64,000 nucleotides of DNA from Winogradskyella sp046545555. GTDB lineage: Bacteria > Bacteroidota > Bacteroidia > Flavobacteriales > Flavobacteriaceae. The stretch is taken from the NCBI RefSeq assembly GCF_046545555.1, contig NZ_JBHZTH010000002.1:248001-312000 (forward strand), in the 5' to 3' direction. Under the pieces are notes generated by a model. It was given only the letters and a program-made list of their open reading frames with translations. It did not search any database and had not been told where the DNA came from. A program made the translations under genes and the position numbers. Of this stretch, positions 45,965-56,392 are shown in pieces. Every line of letters starts with the position of its first letter. Position 1 is the stretch's first letter.

Positions 45965-47110
45965 ATGAAATCGATATATCTAGATAATGCAGCTACTACT
46001 GCCATACGACCTGAGGTTGTGGAGCGTATGACAGAAGTGCTAAGTCACACTTATGGTAATGCATCTTCAACACATGGATTTGGGCGTTCGTCAAAAGCGC
46101 TTTTAGAGCAATGTCGAAAAAACATTGCGAGTTATTTTAATGTTACATCAGGTGAGATTGTTTTTACTTCTGGTGGCACTGAAGCTGATAACTTAGCATT
46201 AAGAAGTGCTGTGAGAGATTTAGAGGTTACAGAAATCATAACATCTAAAATAGAGCATCACGCAGTTTTACATACAGCAGAGCAATTAGAAAAAGAGTAT
46301 GGTGTAAAATTAAGTTTTGTTCATTTAAATGATTCTGGCTTAGTAGATTTAGATCATTTACAATCTCTACTGAAAGCTTCGAATAAAGCAATAGTTAGCC
46401 TAATGCATATTAACAATGAGGTTGGTAATAGTTTAGATATTGTAAGTGTTGGTAACCTTTGTAAAGAAAATAACGCATTGTTTCATTCTGATATGGTTCA
46501 ATCTATAGGTCATTATAAAATAGATTTACAGAAGCTATCAATTGATTTCCTTGCTGCTAGTGCACATAAGTTCCATGGACCTAAAGGTGTTGGATTTTGC
46601 TTTATAAGAAAAGAATCGGGTCTTAAACCTTTAATATTTGGTGGTGAGCAAGAGCGAGGTTATAGAGCAGGTACTGAAGCTGTCCATAATATAGTTGGCA
46701 TGGATGAAGCATTAAAAATTGCTTATGACCAATTAGATATTGAAAAAGAATATGTTCTGGGTTTAAAAAATTATTTCATTCAAAAGCTTGAGAAAGATAT
46801 AATTAACGTAAGCTTTAATGGTGCTTGTGCCAATAATAAACAGAGTACATATACTTTGGTGAATATATGTCTTCCTATTGCACCGGAGAAAGCGTCAATG
46901 CTACAGTTTCAATTAGATCTTAAAGGTATAGCATGTTCTAAAGGCAGTGCATGCCAAAGTGGAAGTAGCCAACAATCTCATGTACTTAGTGCTATATTAG
47001 ATAAAGATAAATTAATACTTCCGTCCGTACGTTTCTCTTTTTCTATTTATAATACTAAAGATGAATTGGACTATGTAATTGAAGTTTTAAAAGATTTTGT
47101 TAATTCTTAA
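45965..47110 (+). CDS. Cysteine desulfurase (NifS/IscS family)
   Basis: A 381-residue PLP enzyme starting at MKSIYLDNAATT. A GTG at 45956 would add three residues, but the ATG fits the family. It has GGTEADNLALRSA, the PLP lysine in SAHKFHGPKGVGF, and the sulfur-carrying Cys in KGSACQSGSSQQSHVL. It removes sulfur from cysteine for Fe-S clusters or tRNA thiolation. No iscU or suf gene is adjacent, so the acceptor is unknown. Its end overlaps the convergent T9SS protein by 11 bases. Confidence 0.93.
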   Translation: MKSIYLDNAATTAIRPEVVERMTEVLSHTYGNASSTHGFGRSSKALLEQCRKNIASYFNVTSGEIVFTSGGTEADNLALRSAVRDLEVTEIITSKIEHHAVLHTAEQLEKEYGVKLSFVHLNDSGLVDLDHLQSLLKASNKAIVSLMHINNEVGNSLDIVSVGNLCKENNALFHSDMVQSIGHYKIDLQKLSIDFLAASAHKFHGPKGVGFCFIRKESGLKPLIFGGEQERGYRAGTEAVHNIVGMDEALKIAYDQLDIEKEYVLGLKNYFIQKLEKDIINVSFNGACANNKQSTYTLVNICLPIAPEKASMLQFQLDLKGIACSKGSACQSGSSQQSHVLSAILDKDKLILPSVRFSFSIYNTKDELDYVIEVLKDFVNS

Positions 47111-48899
47111 CAATTACCTTTTGAGTTTTTATAGTATTAGATTCAGTGACTACATTAACAACATAAACTCCATCACTAAAGTTAGTGGTTGTTAATTTAT
47201 ACTTACTCATACTAGTGTTATAACTCTTAGAAAGAACTTCCTTACCTATCACATCAAATACCTCAATTTTTTTAATCTCCAAGCTATTTGGGTTAGAGAC
47301 TACAAGTTGATGAATTTGGTTGTCTTGAGTAATACTTACAGTACTTAAATCAACGTCTTCAACACCCAAAACTTGGTTTGGTATAAAAACAATTTCAAAC
47401 CTATTGGAGTAGTTTCCTGGTTCAATGTTTATTTCAAAGTTTTGATTTCTTAAATTAACATAGGTGTCATTGTTATTATCATGAATATATATACCTTGAC
47501 CGTCTTCAAAATTTTGAATATCAAAAATTCTAATACGCATTGGTTGTTGCTCTTCTATATCTACATTTAGTGGAATCACTAAAGCTTCGTCAAAGGCATA
47601 CGCAGCACCAGAACAAACTTTATTATCAATTGTAAAATAGGTGTCTGTTGCGTAATTGCTAGATCGTTTTAGTTCTAAGCCCTTATCATAACCTTCTGTT
47701 GCTGTATTATGAAAATTTAAAATAAGTTGTCTTGTATATTGTGATTGGTTAACTGAGAAGTCAACATTAAGCCTAAAACGTTTATAATCTGCTGGCACTA
47801 ATGATAAACCATTAGTCTGATAGTTAATGGACGTAGTGTTTTCATCGTTATCTTCTGTGAGCGATGCATTTCTAAAAAAAGAACTACTACCTCCTTCTTT
47901 CTCATAAACGCGATGCTCATTTTTTGCAAACACAGTCCCTGTGGTGCTTGTTTCTCCTTTAACCATAAATCCTTGTCCAATTGGAATATAACGACCGGCA
48001 GTTTTAACACCATTTTCAGGCGTAACTAAGGGAAAAGAGTTATCGTTTTCATTATATGTCATAAAAACGGCTGGAGTATCAGTAATAATATCTCCGGCAG
48101 CATTAATTGTAAACTCGTAATAACCTCCTACATAATCCTGTAAAACATGCGAATTTACTGTTCCATTCTGTTCCCAATAATATAAAGTTCCATCTATTGC
48201 ATTAACATTGTCGACATCATGAATGTATAAAGCGGCATCTATTGCACTTGGGTAAGGGTTGCCAACTAAAGTAAATAAATCTTCTAAAACAGCATTTCCA
48301 ATTGTACCATTATTCGGTTTTCCTCTAAAGTCGTAAGTTTGATTGCCTGTAGCAGCTGTTCCTATACCTTTCATTGTAAAACCAAGTCCTGGCGCAATAT
48401 CATTAGTACTGCCAACAAAAGCCCAATCACTATATGAATCTGAAGCTACATAGGTCCATAACCATCGATTAGATATTGTTAATGGAGAGTTATAGCCATC
48501 AAAATCATTTGTAAAACCACTGTCTTGGCTATCAATAGTGCTCATTGTAGAAAGTAGTGGGTCATCAGTTTGATTGAGTCGGAAGCTATTGTTTATCGAA
48601 GTATTGGATAAAATACCACCTATTGGTGAGCACCAATAATTATAAGTCCATTGGTTTACTGTGCCTTCTTGATAAACACTAAGTTCTCCTATACCAGAAT
48701 TACCTGTTGTTAAATCTCCCTGTATTAATTGTGATTCGTCTCGTAGGTATATTTTAGAATCTGCCTCATTAAGGTTGATATCATCCTTTACAAAAATGAT
48801 TTGATCTTTCACATATATATAAGTGTCATTTCTAACACTTAATTGAGCAAAAGCTATTATAGAAAACGAAAAAAAACAAAAGGTAAATAAATATTTCAT
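47100..48899 (-). CDS. Large secreted protein with T9SS type A sorting domain
   Basis: The 599-residue protein has a signal peptide (YLFTFCFFSFSIIAFAQ) and a long beta-rich body with Trp, Asn and Tyr-rich segments (GNPYPSAIDAALYIHD). The C-terminal domain of about 75 residues (KKIEVFDVIGKEVLS then SDGVYVVNVVTES and a basic end KTQKVIVKN) is the type IX secretion type A signal. It should cross the outer membrane by T9SS and be attached or released. Its own function is unknown; no enzyme motif is visible. Confidence 0.9.
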   Translation of the reverse strand: MKYLFTFCFFSFSIIAFAQLSVRNDTYIYVKDQIIFVKDDINLNEADSKIYLRDESQLIQGDLTTGNSGIGELSVYQEGTVNQWTYNYWCSPIGGILSNTSINNSFRLNQTDDPLLSTMSTIDSQDSGFTNDFDGYNSPLTISNRWLWTYVASDSYSDWAFVGSTNDIAPGLGFTMKGIGTAATGNQTYDFRGKPNNGTIGNAVLEDLFTLVGNPYPSAIDAALYIHDVDNVNAIDGTLYYWEQNGTVNSHVLQDYVGGYYEFTINAAGDIITDTPAVFMTYNENDNSFPLVTPENGVKTAGRYIPIGQGFMVKGETSTTGTVFAKNEHRVYEKEGGSSSFFRNASLTEDNDENTTSINYQTNGLSLVPADYKRFRLNVDFSVNQSQYTRQLILNFHNTATEGYDKGLELKRSSNYATDTYFTIDNKVCSGAAYAFDEALVIPLNVDIEEQQPMRIRIFDIQNFEDGQGIYIHDNNNDTYVNLRNQNFEINIEPGNYSNRFEIVFIPNQVLGVEDVDLSTVSITQDNQIHQLVVSNPNSLEIKKIEVFDVIGKEVLSKSYNTSMSKYKLTTTNFSDGVYVVNVVTESNTIKTQKVIVKN

Positions 48900-49024
48900 A
48901 ATACGTTGTGTTACTATTTAGCCTTAAATGAAAGGCAATATAACAAAAATAATACATTTAAACGATAAAATTTGTTTTTTATCGATTAAATGTTTAAGTT
49001 CGCCCACCCTTAATTAATAACATT

Positions 49025-50470
49025 ATGTTTTTATCTACTAAAAGCTGGCTGTTGGTCATGCTATTATTTACATGTGTAGGATATGCACAAGTAGGAATAG
49101 GTACGACAGATCCAGATCCATCTGCTTTATTAGAATTAGACTCAGACGGTCAAGGAATACTAGTTCCTCGGATGTCTACTTTAGATCGTATAGATATTAC
49201 AAGTCCTGCCGAAGGTTTAATGGTTTATGATTTAGATGAACGAAGTTTTTACTATTATTCATCGGGTAGCTGGCTGCCAATTTCAGGGTCAGAAAAGCGT
49301 ATAAACCATAAATTAATAAAAAGTTTAGCAGATTTATCTGATGAACTTATCGCAGGTGGTGGATCGCAATATTTGTTAGATTCATCCTATTTGTATGAAA
49401 TTAATGGCTCACTGAACGTAGATTTTCCAATAGTATTGAATGGAGCATACCTTAAAGGTGAAGATAATATAGATGATCAATTGGTAAATAATACTGGAGG
49501 ACCTCTTTTTGTAGGATCTTCAGGAGGAAATTTAAGAAGATTAACTATTGTAGGAAATAGTAGTCCAATTTTTAACATCACGGGTTCAGGTTCAGAAAGT
49601 TTAGTTTCACTTTCTGTAAATTACACAAATGCCAGTAGCATCGGTTCGTTAAATAACATGAGTAGTGTTCACTTTAATACAGGTCAATTTATTAATAACT
49701 CTGCAGGAATTACAGCTACTGATATTTCATCATACTTAATGACAAATTTTAGTTGGGCTTCAACTAATTCTGGTATATTTTTGTCTTTAAATGGAACTTT
49801 TGATGATATTCAATTATCAAATGCTTGCGTTATTGTAGATTCTGGTGAAACTGGTATAGATGTTAGCAGCAATCCAACTATTACAGGTAATGCTTCAATC
49901 GTAAACGTAAATTTTGATGGTGCCGGACAGAATGTTAATCGTTATTTAACAGGATCCTATACAAATTACAATTTTAATAATAATTGGCATATTGAATCAC
50001 AAGGAATTCCAAGAGAAACTGATGATAGTGCATCTGGGAATTTTTATTATACGGGTGATCTAGTTACAGGCTTTACTCAGTCAATTTCTAACGGAACAGC
50101 GGTAGAGGTGCAGGGCGGTGGTACATTTAATGCGGATAATTTATTAAGATTTAGCGCATCTGGAGGAAATAATAGATTGACTTATACAGGAGGTACAACT
50201 AGAGAATTTAATATTAACGTATCTATGTCAGTAAGAGTGACTAACGCAGCAGGTAATTATTATGCTTTTGCAATAGCTAGAAATGGTACTCTTATTACAG
50301 AATCTAACTCAATTGTTTATATTGATAATAATAACCAAATACAAAGTATTTCAATGAATGCTAATATTAGACTTGGGACTAATGACTATGTAGAGGTTTA
50401 TGTACAGCGTCTTACAGGGTCAGGATCTGATACTTTAGCCGTGTTTTCAGAAAATTTAAGTATCCATTAA
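49025..50470 (+). CDS. Secreted tail-fibre-like protein, paralogue 1
   Basis: A 481-residue protein with a signal peptide and a start typical of Bacteroidota surface proteins (QVGIGTTDPDPSALLELDS, then GLMVYDLDERSFYYYSSGSW). The middle is repetitive and rich in Asn, Ser, Gly and Thr, like a beta-solenoid. The last 140 residues (FNINVSMSVRV..YYAFAIARNGTLI..DYVEVYVQRLTGSGSDTL) look like a C1q/TNF-type jelly roll as seen in phage tail fibres. Its neighbour at 50792 is a clear paralogue. No T9SS sorting domain is visible. It may be an adhesin or carbohydrate-binding protein. Confidence 0.8.
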   Translation: MFLSTKSWLLVMLLFTCVGYAQVGIGTTDPDPSALLELDSDGQGILVPRMSTLDRIDITSPAEGLMVYDLDERSFYYYSSGSWLPISGSEKRINHKLIKSLADLSDELIAGGGSQYLLDSSYLYEINGSLNVDFPIVLNGAYLKGEDNIDDQLVNNTGGPLFVGSSGGNLRRLTIVGNSSPIFNITGSGSESLVSLSVNYTNASSIGSLNNMSSVHFNTGQFINNSAGITATDISSYLMTNFSWASTNSGIFLSLNGTFDDIQLSNACVIVDSGETGIDVSSNPTITGNASIVNVNFDGAGQNVNRYLTGSYTNYNFNNNWHIESQGIPRETDDSASGNFYYTGDLVTGFTQSISNGTAVEVQGGGTFNADNLLRFSASGGNNRLTYTGGTTREFNINVSMSVRVTNAAGNYYAFAIARNGTLITESNSIVYIDNNNQIQSISMNANIRLGTNDYVEVYVQRLTGSGSDTLAVFSENLSIH

Positions 50471-50791
50471 TTTATTAGTTCGGAATTATAGAATTAATAA
50501 TATATCGATTTGGGTAGTTGTTTTTTGTATTAATTAAGTTTTAATTGTCTTTTTCTAGGTTTTATTTCTGTTGTTTTAATTGAAATTAGCCTAAAATCTG
50601 ACTATTAATCTACTTATATTCCTAATATATTGTCTTTTTTTTTTGCTTCAATTTTGTCAGTAAAATAGGGTGTTTCTAAAGCTTCTAGTGAATCACGCCA
50701 TGTATTTTATCTATTAAAAATGTATTTCATCGGATATTTTGTATATATTTATCCCATGTTTAGGCTATAACTGATCTTAAATGATTGTGTT
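50471..50791. other. Intergenic region between the two tail-fibre-like genes
   Basis: These 321 bases are AT-rich with homopolymer T runs (a run of about ten near 50636-50645) and no credible ORF or RNA. The second paralogue probably has its own promoter here, but none is convincing. Confidence 0.45.
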
Positions 50792-52231
50792 ATGAAACTG
50801 TTTAATTTTTTACTTTTTTTACTCTTTTCTAATTTTTTACTTGCTCAAGTTGGAGTTGGTAACACAAATCCAGATGCGTCTTCAATTTTAGATATTACAT
50901 CTACTACAAAAGGGATGTTAGCTCCAAGGATGACAACCTTACAACGCGAGGCAATTACAACTCCGGCTGATGGTTTATTAGTATATGATACTGACGAAAG
51001 CTCGTTTTATTTTTATAAAGCTTCGAACTGGGTTATTATTAATTCAGACTTACAAAATGTTGAAAGGGATAATTATAAGTTGGTTAAATCTGCTGCAGAT
51101 TTAGCAGACGAACTTGTTGCAGGTGGCGGTACTACATATGAATTAGATACGAATACGTATTATGAAATTAATGGCACAGTGGTCTTATCATTTCCAATTG
51201 ACCTTAACAATGCATACATATCTGGTTTAGATGCCAATGAAGATGTTCTATTTCAGCCAACAGGCACTATATTTTCTGGCACAACTGGTGGAAGTATTAG
51301 AAATCTCACCTTAGTTTCTAGTGCGAGTAAAATTTTTGATATTACAGCAGCAGCAACTGAAACTTTAGTTTTTCAAAACAGCATCATAGCGAATTCTGCA
51401 GAAGTTGGTGATTTAGAAGGTTTTGGAGTTGTTTTTTGCAATATTATTAATATTGTTAATAATTCGGATGGTATAGTTTTTACAGATATCGATAATCTTT
51501 TACTAAGTAATTTAGCATGGTTCGAAAGTAACTCAGGTACATTTGAAACATACATAGGGAATTTTGATTTAATTGAGAAGATAAGTGGTTTTTTTAAAGT
51601 ACCAGCTGGAGCAACTGGTATCGACGTAAGTAATAATCCTTCTGTTGGCTTTGGTAGCATTGTCGGTACTCCTTTTTCAGGATTGGGTACTTTTATTGAT
51701 GGCTATACTGTAGGGAGTTATAGTGGTTATGATTTTTCAAATGATTGGAATATTAACAGTCCTGGAATAAGAATTGAAAATGATAATAGTGCTTCAGCAG
51801 ATTTTTATTACACCGGAGCGGTTACCACAGGATTTACTCAAACTATCACAAATGGTACGGCTCAAAACATTGAAGGTGGTGGAACTTTTTCTGGTAATAA
51901 TTTATTTAGATTTACGGCTCCAGCACCAGGTAATAGATTGACTTATGATGGTATAGAACAACGCCAGTTTCAAGTCAATGCTTCTTTGTCTATAAGAGTG
52001 TTAAGTGCTACGTCCGATTTTTATGGTTTTTTAATTGCGAAGAATGGTACCGTCATTACAGAGTCTAATTCAGTGATATTTATAGATAGTGATAGTCAGA
52101 TACAAAATGTAGCTATTAATGCCATCGCTAATCTAGAGAAAGGTGATTACATTGAAGTTTTTGTTCAACGTTTAACTGGGACAGGGAGTGATACATTGGT
52201 TGTTTTCTCCGAAAATTTAAGTATAAACTAG
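50792..52231 (+). CDS. Secreted tail-fibre-like protein, paralogue 2
   Basis: A 479-residue paralogue of the product at 49025, alike in length and layout: signal peptide, QVGVGNTNPDASSILDITS, GLLVYDTDESSFYFYKASNW, an Ala/Asn/Ser/Gly-rich middle and the same C-terminal jelly-roll-like module with DYIEVFVQRLTGTGSDTLVVFSENLSI. The N- and C-terminal modules are more alike than the middles, a pattern expected if the middle part varies in binding. The last 4 bases overlap the convergent TonB receptor gene. Confidence 0.8.
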   Translation: MKLFNFLLFLLFSNFLLAQVGVGNTNPDASSILDITSTTKGMLAPRMTTLQREAITTPADGLLVYDTDESSFYFYKASNWVIINSDLQNVERDNYKLVKSAADLADELVAGGGTTYELDTNTYYEINGTVVLSFPIDLNNAYISGLDANEDVLFQPTGTIFSGTTGGSIRNLTLVSSASKIFDITAAATETLVFQNSIIANSAEVGDLEGFGVVFCNIINIVNNSDGIVFTDIDNLLLSNLAWFESNSGTFETYIGNFDLIEKISGFFKVPAGATGIDVSNNPSVGFGSIVGTPFSGLGTFIDGYTVGSYSGYDFSNDWNINSPGIRIENDNSASADFYYTGAVTTGFTQTITNGTAQNIEGGGTFSGNNLFRFTAPAPGNRLTYDGIEQRQFQVNASLSIRVLSATSDFYGFLIAKNGTVITESNSVIFIDSDSQIQNVAINAIANLEKGDYIEVFVQRLTGTGSDTLVVFSENLSIN

Positions 52232-54693
52232 AATTTAGCAGATAACCTTAAATTAAATACTCTTGGTGTAAGAAAGTTTGGAATGGCGAATTGTCTTTTT
52301 GTGTAGACATCTCTAACCCAAGTGTTTGTTATTGAGTTTTGATTATTGAACATGTTATATATTTCAAAACCAAGAGATAGTTCTTTAAATTTTTTCTTCC
52401 AACCAGAATTATAAGTTTTAGATGGGTTTATTAGTTCTAATGAAATACCTAAATCAGCCCGTCTATAATCTCTTAAACGAATTTGAAAGTCATACGGATC
52501 TGCATAACTCGGTGATCCACCAGGTACACCTGTATTATAAACTAGGTTGAGGTACATTTTTAAATTTGGCATATTTGGCACATAATCTTGAAACAAAGCT
52601 CCAAACTTTAAACGTTGATCAGTAGGCCTGGCGATAAAACCTCTATTGTCTATATTTTCTTCAGTTTTTAAATAGCCAAAACTAAACCATGATTCAGTTC
52701 CAGGTACAAATTCTCCATTAAGCCTCATATCTAAACCATAGGCGTATGCAGTGGCATTATTATTTGCTCTGTATCGAATTCTTACATTTTCTAAAGTATA
52801 TGGATTAACATCAGTTAACCCTTTATAATAAGCTTCTGTGACCAATTTAAATGGTCTATCCCATATCTCAAAACTATATTCATTACCTAATACAATATGA
52901 AAAGATTTTTGAGCTTTTACATTAGGTCGTACAACACCAGAAGAATCTCTAAGTTCTCGGTAAAATGGAGGTTGGTAGTATAATCCGCCTGCAACTCTAA
53001 ATAACATATCTTTATCCCAATCTGGCTTTATAGCAAATTGAGCTCGTGGGCTGAATACGGTTTGCGTTGAGCTTTCTATGCCTTCACCACTAACGGTCCA
53101 GTTATGAGCTCTTACACCTACGTTATAAAACACATCGCTATTTCCCCAAGACGTTCGTTTACTATATTGAGCAAAAGCTTGTAAGCGATCAATTTGTACT
53201 TTATTTAGTGCTCTTATGTTTTCAAAAGCAGTAATAGGTCCAGAAAAAGCCTCATAAGGTTGAAGATTTGGTTCACTAAAATTTGGTGGTCTAATCGAAA
53301 AACCTGCAGAATCAATAATTTCATATTCAACCAGGCGATCTCTAATATCTTCGTGAGTGTATTTTACAGACCATTCAACTGTGCTTTCATCATCAATTTT
53401 ATAATCACCGCGATGCTCAGCATTTACTATAAGTGCATCTAAATCATTTCTAGCATGGGTTAATTGAGAACCAATACCCTCACTAAATTCTACTTCTCCC
53501 AAATCCTCATCACCAATATTGGTATTAACTTCTCCTAATCGATATTGAGCAAAGATGTCAAAATATTCTTGCTCTGTGGTTTGGTATGCAGAAGCAATAA
53601 ATTTTAATGTTAAATCTTCATTCACAAAATAATTTGCTTTGAGCGCCCCAAAATACGTTTGATATTGATCCTCTTCCTGACCTTCGTAAAATACCAAAAG
53701 CGCTACTGGCTCTTGCAGTGTCCCGAAATTAGTTTGTCGATTCTCGGGCTCGAAGTTGTATTTGTTTAAAGAAATATTACCAAGAAAGTTTAAATGAAAT
53801 TTATCTGAAAAACGATACGTTAAATAGGTCTGAGCATCCGCAAAGACAGGCTCTACATTTCCTTCGGTCTCAAGATTATTTAATATTAGACTATTATCTC
53901 TATAGCGAACACCTGCAATACCAGAAAATTTCCCATCCTTAGATACTGCTTCAGCAGCTATACTTCCACCTAATAAGCTTAAGTCAGTTCTTATACCAAA
54001 AGCCACTGGATTTCTATAGGTAATATCTAAAACCGACGATAATTTATCACCATATTTGGCTTGAAAACCACCAGCTGAGAAATCTACATTTTGAACTAAA
54101 TCAGTATTGACAAAACTTAAACCTTCTTGATTACCAGAACGAATTAAGAATGGTCTATAAACTTCTATTTCGTTTACATAAACCAAATTCTCATCAAAAT
54201 TCCCACCTCTAACTGAGTATTGCGTACTTAATTCATTAGAAATATTTACACCAGGCAGTGTCTTTAGAATATTCTCTACGCCAGGTTGAGCTCCTTTTAT
54301 GGTTCTTATTGTTTCTGGAGAAATTGAAGTAACGCCATCAACAGATTGTCTTGTATTTGTATTAATCACTACCGTTGCAATTTGCTCAACTTCAATCTTC
54401 ATGACAGGATTAAACTCTAGTTCTTGACCATTTTTGAGATTAAATTTGGCTTCGACTCGTTTATGACCGACATGTGTAAATTCGATAATGACTTCAACTC
54501 CAATTGGAATTTTTAGCTCATAAAAACCATTACTATTGCTAGCCGTTCCCTCACCAGTTGATGATTTAATATTTACATTTTCGATTGGCTGATTGGATTC
54601 ATCTAAAATAACACCTCTAATTATTGAGGACTGAGAAAAGGATAGCACACTAAAAAGTAAGCTTAATGAGGTAATAAAATGTAAGCGTTTCAA
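52228..54693 (-). CDS. TonB-dependent receptor with carboxypeptidase-like N-domain
   Basis: The 821-residue protein starts at a TTG at 54693, giving the signal peptide MKRLHFITSLSLLFSVLSFS; a longer ATG frame would overlap the M23 gene and hide the signal. Next are a CarboxypepD_reg-like domain (IIRGVILDESNQPIENVNI), a plug domain (IKGAQPGVENILKTLPGVNI, QYSVRGGNFDENLVYVNEIEVYRP) and a 22-strand-type barrel ending in an aromatic-rich LTPRVFNLRLSAKF. It imports a substrate across the outer membrane. No SusD partner is present, so the substrate is unlikely to be a typical Sus-type glycan. The M23 gene ends 10 bases upstream. Confidence 0.92.
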   Translation of the reverse strand: MKRLHFITSLSLLFSVLSFSQSSIIRGVILDESNQPIENVNIKSSTGEGTASNSNGFYELKIPIGVEVIIEFTHVGHKRVEAKFNLKNGQELEFNPVMKIEVEQIATVVINTNTRQSVDGVTSISPETIRTIKGAQPGVENILKTLPGVNISNELSTQYSVRGGNFDENLVYVNEIEVYRPFLIRSGNQEGLSFVNTDLVQNVDFSAGGFQAKYGDKLSSVLDITYRNPVAFGIRTDLSLLGGSIAAEAVSKDGKFSGIAGVRYRDNSLILNNLETEGNVEPVFADAQTYLTYRFSDKFHLNFLGNISLNKYNFEPENRQTNFGTLQEPVALLVFYEGQEEDQYQTYFGALKANYFVNEDLTLKFIASAYQTTEQEYFDIFAQYRLGEVNTNIGDEDLGEVEFSEGIGSQLTHARNDLDALIVNAEHRGDYKIDDESTVEWSVKYTHEDIRDRLVEYEIIDSAGFSIRPPNFSEPNLQPYEAFSGPITAFENIRALNKVQIDRLQAFAQYSKRTSWGNSDVFYNVGVRAHNWTVSGEGIESSTQTVFSPRAQFAIKPDWDKDMLFRVAGGLYYQPPFYRELRDSSGVVRPNVKAQKSFHIVLGNEYSFEIWDRPFKLVTEAYYKGLTDVNPYTLENVRIRYRANNNATAYAYGLDMRLNGEFVPGTESWFSFGYLKTEENIDNRGFIARPTDQRLKFGALFQDYVPNMPNLKMYLNLVYNTGVPGGSPSYADPYDFQIRLRDYRRADLGISLELINPSKTYNSGWKKKFKELSLGFEIYNMFNNQNSITNTWVRDVYTKRQFAIPNFLTPRVFNLRLSAKF

Positions 54694-54703
54694 ATAGTTT
54701 AGT

Positions 54704-56392
54704 TTATTTTCTAAAGAATGTTGCTTCAAATGTAGAACTATTTCCAACATTATCAGTAACAATTATCTTTAATTCATTCTTAGTATCATTAACGATATTA
54801 TCATTAAAATCGTGTATCAGAGTGTCGGTTTTATAATCATACTCCATTAAGATCCATTTACCATTAACTGTAGCTCTATATTTACTTATGCCTGATAAAT
54901 CGTCATCTATCTTTACTTTTAAATAACGGTATTTGCTTAACCACTTTTTATTTTGAAAATTAATAGGTTTAATAGTGGGTTTAATTGTATCTATCGCTAG
55001 TGTAAAAGTTCCAAAAATTTTACTGCCAGCACTTAATATATTTCCTTTTCGTTTAGTATTTAAATATCCTGGTTTTTTATAATATCCATATAAGCGCGCA
55101 ATAAAAATTTTGTCTAAATCTTTACTCTTGTAATTACTTAAGTCATAATTAACATAAAAATTCTTTTGAAGTGGAATTTTGTCTTCATGAAGATGAATGG
55201 TATCAGAGCTAACACTAAAGTCAATAAGAACATCTTCATATACCGTATTCTTATAAAAATTTACTGATACATTTTCAGATTCGAGAGTTGTAAATTTATC
55301 ACTGGACACTAAGGATTTATTAGTGGCTGGTATAGCTTCAGGTTTGATCAGTTTTTCGTACTTACCTCTAACAGGAATATTAACCCAAGTTTCATTACCC
55401 TTATAGTCTCTCACTCTAATTTTATATACCGATGAGGTACTGTCTTCGACTATTATATAACCATTATCATAAGCATCTTTATAAAGGCTTAAAGGGTTAT
55501 TCTTTTCAATAAATAATTTTTGAATTCTAGATTTTTTTGATTTAAAATATTCGTAATCAATTAAACGTTTAATATGTTTTGTTTCGCTAAAGCTAAAGCG
55601 CTTAAAATCTATTTCTAAACTTTTATTACCGTTAAAAAAAGTTTGAATATTACTAACACCATTGTTATTTGGTGCTAAATCTTGTTTGTCATAAGATGTT
55701 ATACCAAAACCAATATTACCAAATGCAGTAATTTTCTCGACTTCATAACTTCCATTTTTTTGTGGAATTAAACGTAGTGGCATACGTTTATTTTTTCCGT
55801 TTATAATAGCGTTTTCATCTTTAGGGTAAGCATAAACAGCTGATACAAATGGAGCTTTAGAATCTTTTACATCAATACCAAACAGCATAGGATTCATTGG
55901 ACGTTCTTGATTATCTCTAATTTCAAAATGCAAGTGTGGACCACCAGAACCACCTGTATTACCAGAATATGCTATAACTTCATCAGAGTCTATAAGAAGC
56001 TCTTCCGTGCTTGGAAATACCTCTACTTCAAAACTTTCCTTATCGTATTGACATTCTTTTATATATTTTTCTAAACGTTTAGAAAACTTCTGTAAATGTC
56101 CATACACTGTTGTATAGCCATTTGGGTGTGTAATATAAATCGCTTTACCATAGCCATAATGTGAAATCTTAATACGGCTCACGTAGCCTTTGGCAGAGGC
56201 ATAAACCTTTAATCCTTGTTTTTGCTGTGTCTTTATATCGAGACCTCCATGAAAGTGCGAAGACCTTAATTCTGCAAATGTCCCAGAAAGAACCATTGTT
56301 ATGTCCAAAGGATTTCTAAAATAATCTTGAGGATATTCGGACTGTGCGTAAGTGGTTAGTGAAATTAAAAATAGGAGCAGTGTTTTTTTCAT
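54704..56392 (-). CDS. M23-family metallopeptidase, envelope-associated
   Basis: A 562-residue protein with a signal peptide (LLLFLISLTTYAQ). The LytM/M23 domain has zinc-site residues in HFHGGLDI (His48, Asp52) and HLHFEIRD near residue 155, with a conserved YGHL between. The C-terminal 350 residues are beta-rich and unassigned. M23 enzymes cut peptide bridges of peptidoglycan or act as scaffolds. It is followed after 10 bases by the TonB receptor gene on the same strand. Confidence 0.9.
   Translation of the reverse strand: MKKTLLLFLISLTTYAQSEYPQDYFRNPLDITMVLSGTFAELRSSHFHGGLDIKTQQKQGLKVYASAKGYVSRIKISHYGYGKAIYITHPNGYTTVYGHLQKFSKRLEKYIKECQYDKESFEVEVFPSTEELLIDSDEVIAYSGNTGGSGGPHLHFEIRDNQERPMNPMLFGIDVKDSKAPFVSAVYAYPKDENAIINGKNKRMPLRLIPQKNGSYEVEKITAFGNIGFGITSYDKQDLAPNNNGVSNIQTFFNGNKSLEIDFKRFSFSETKHIKRLIDYEYFKSKKSRIQKLFIEKNNPLSLYKDAYDNGYIIVEDSTSSVYKIRVRDYKGNETWVNIPVRGKYEKLIKPEAIPATNKSLVSSDKFTTLESENVSVNFYKNTVYEDVLIDFSVSSDTIHLHEDKIPLQKNFYVNYDLSNYKSKDLDKIFIARLYGYYKKPGYLNTKRKGNILSAGSKIFGTFTLAIDTIKPTIKPINFQNKKWLSKYRYLKVKIDDDLSGISKYRATVNGKWILMEYDYKTDTLIHDFNDNIVNDTKNELKIIVTDNVGNSSTFEATFFRK

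Noticed and set aside
49025..52231. Prophage tail module
   Set aside because: There are no capsid, portal, terminase or baseplate genes, and both proteins have signal peptides.
54694..54762. ATG start for the TonB receptor at 54762
   Set aside because: It would overlap the M23 gene and place about 23 atypical residues before the signal peptide; the TTG at 54693 gives a clean signal.
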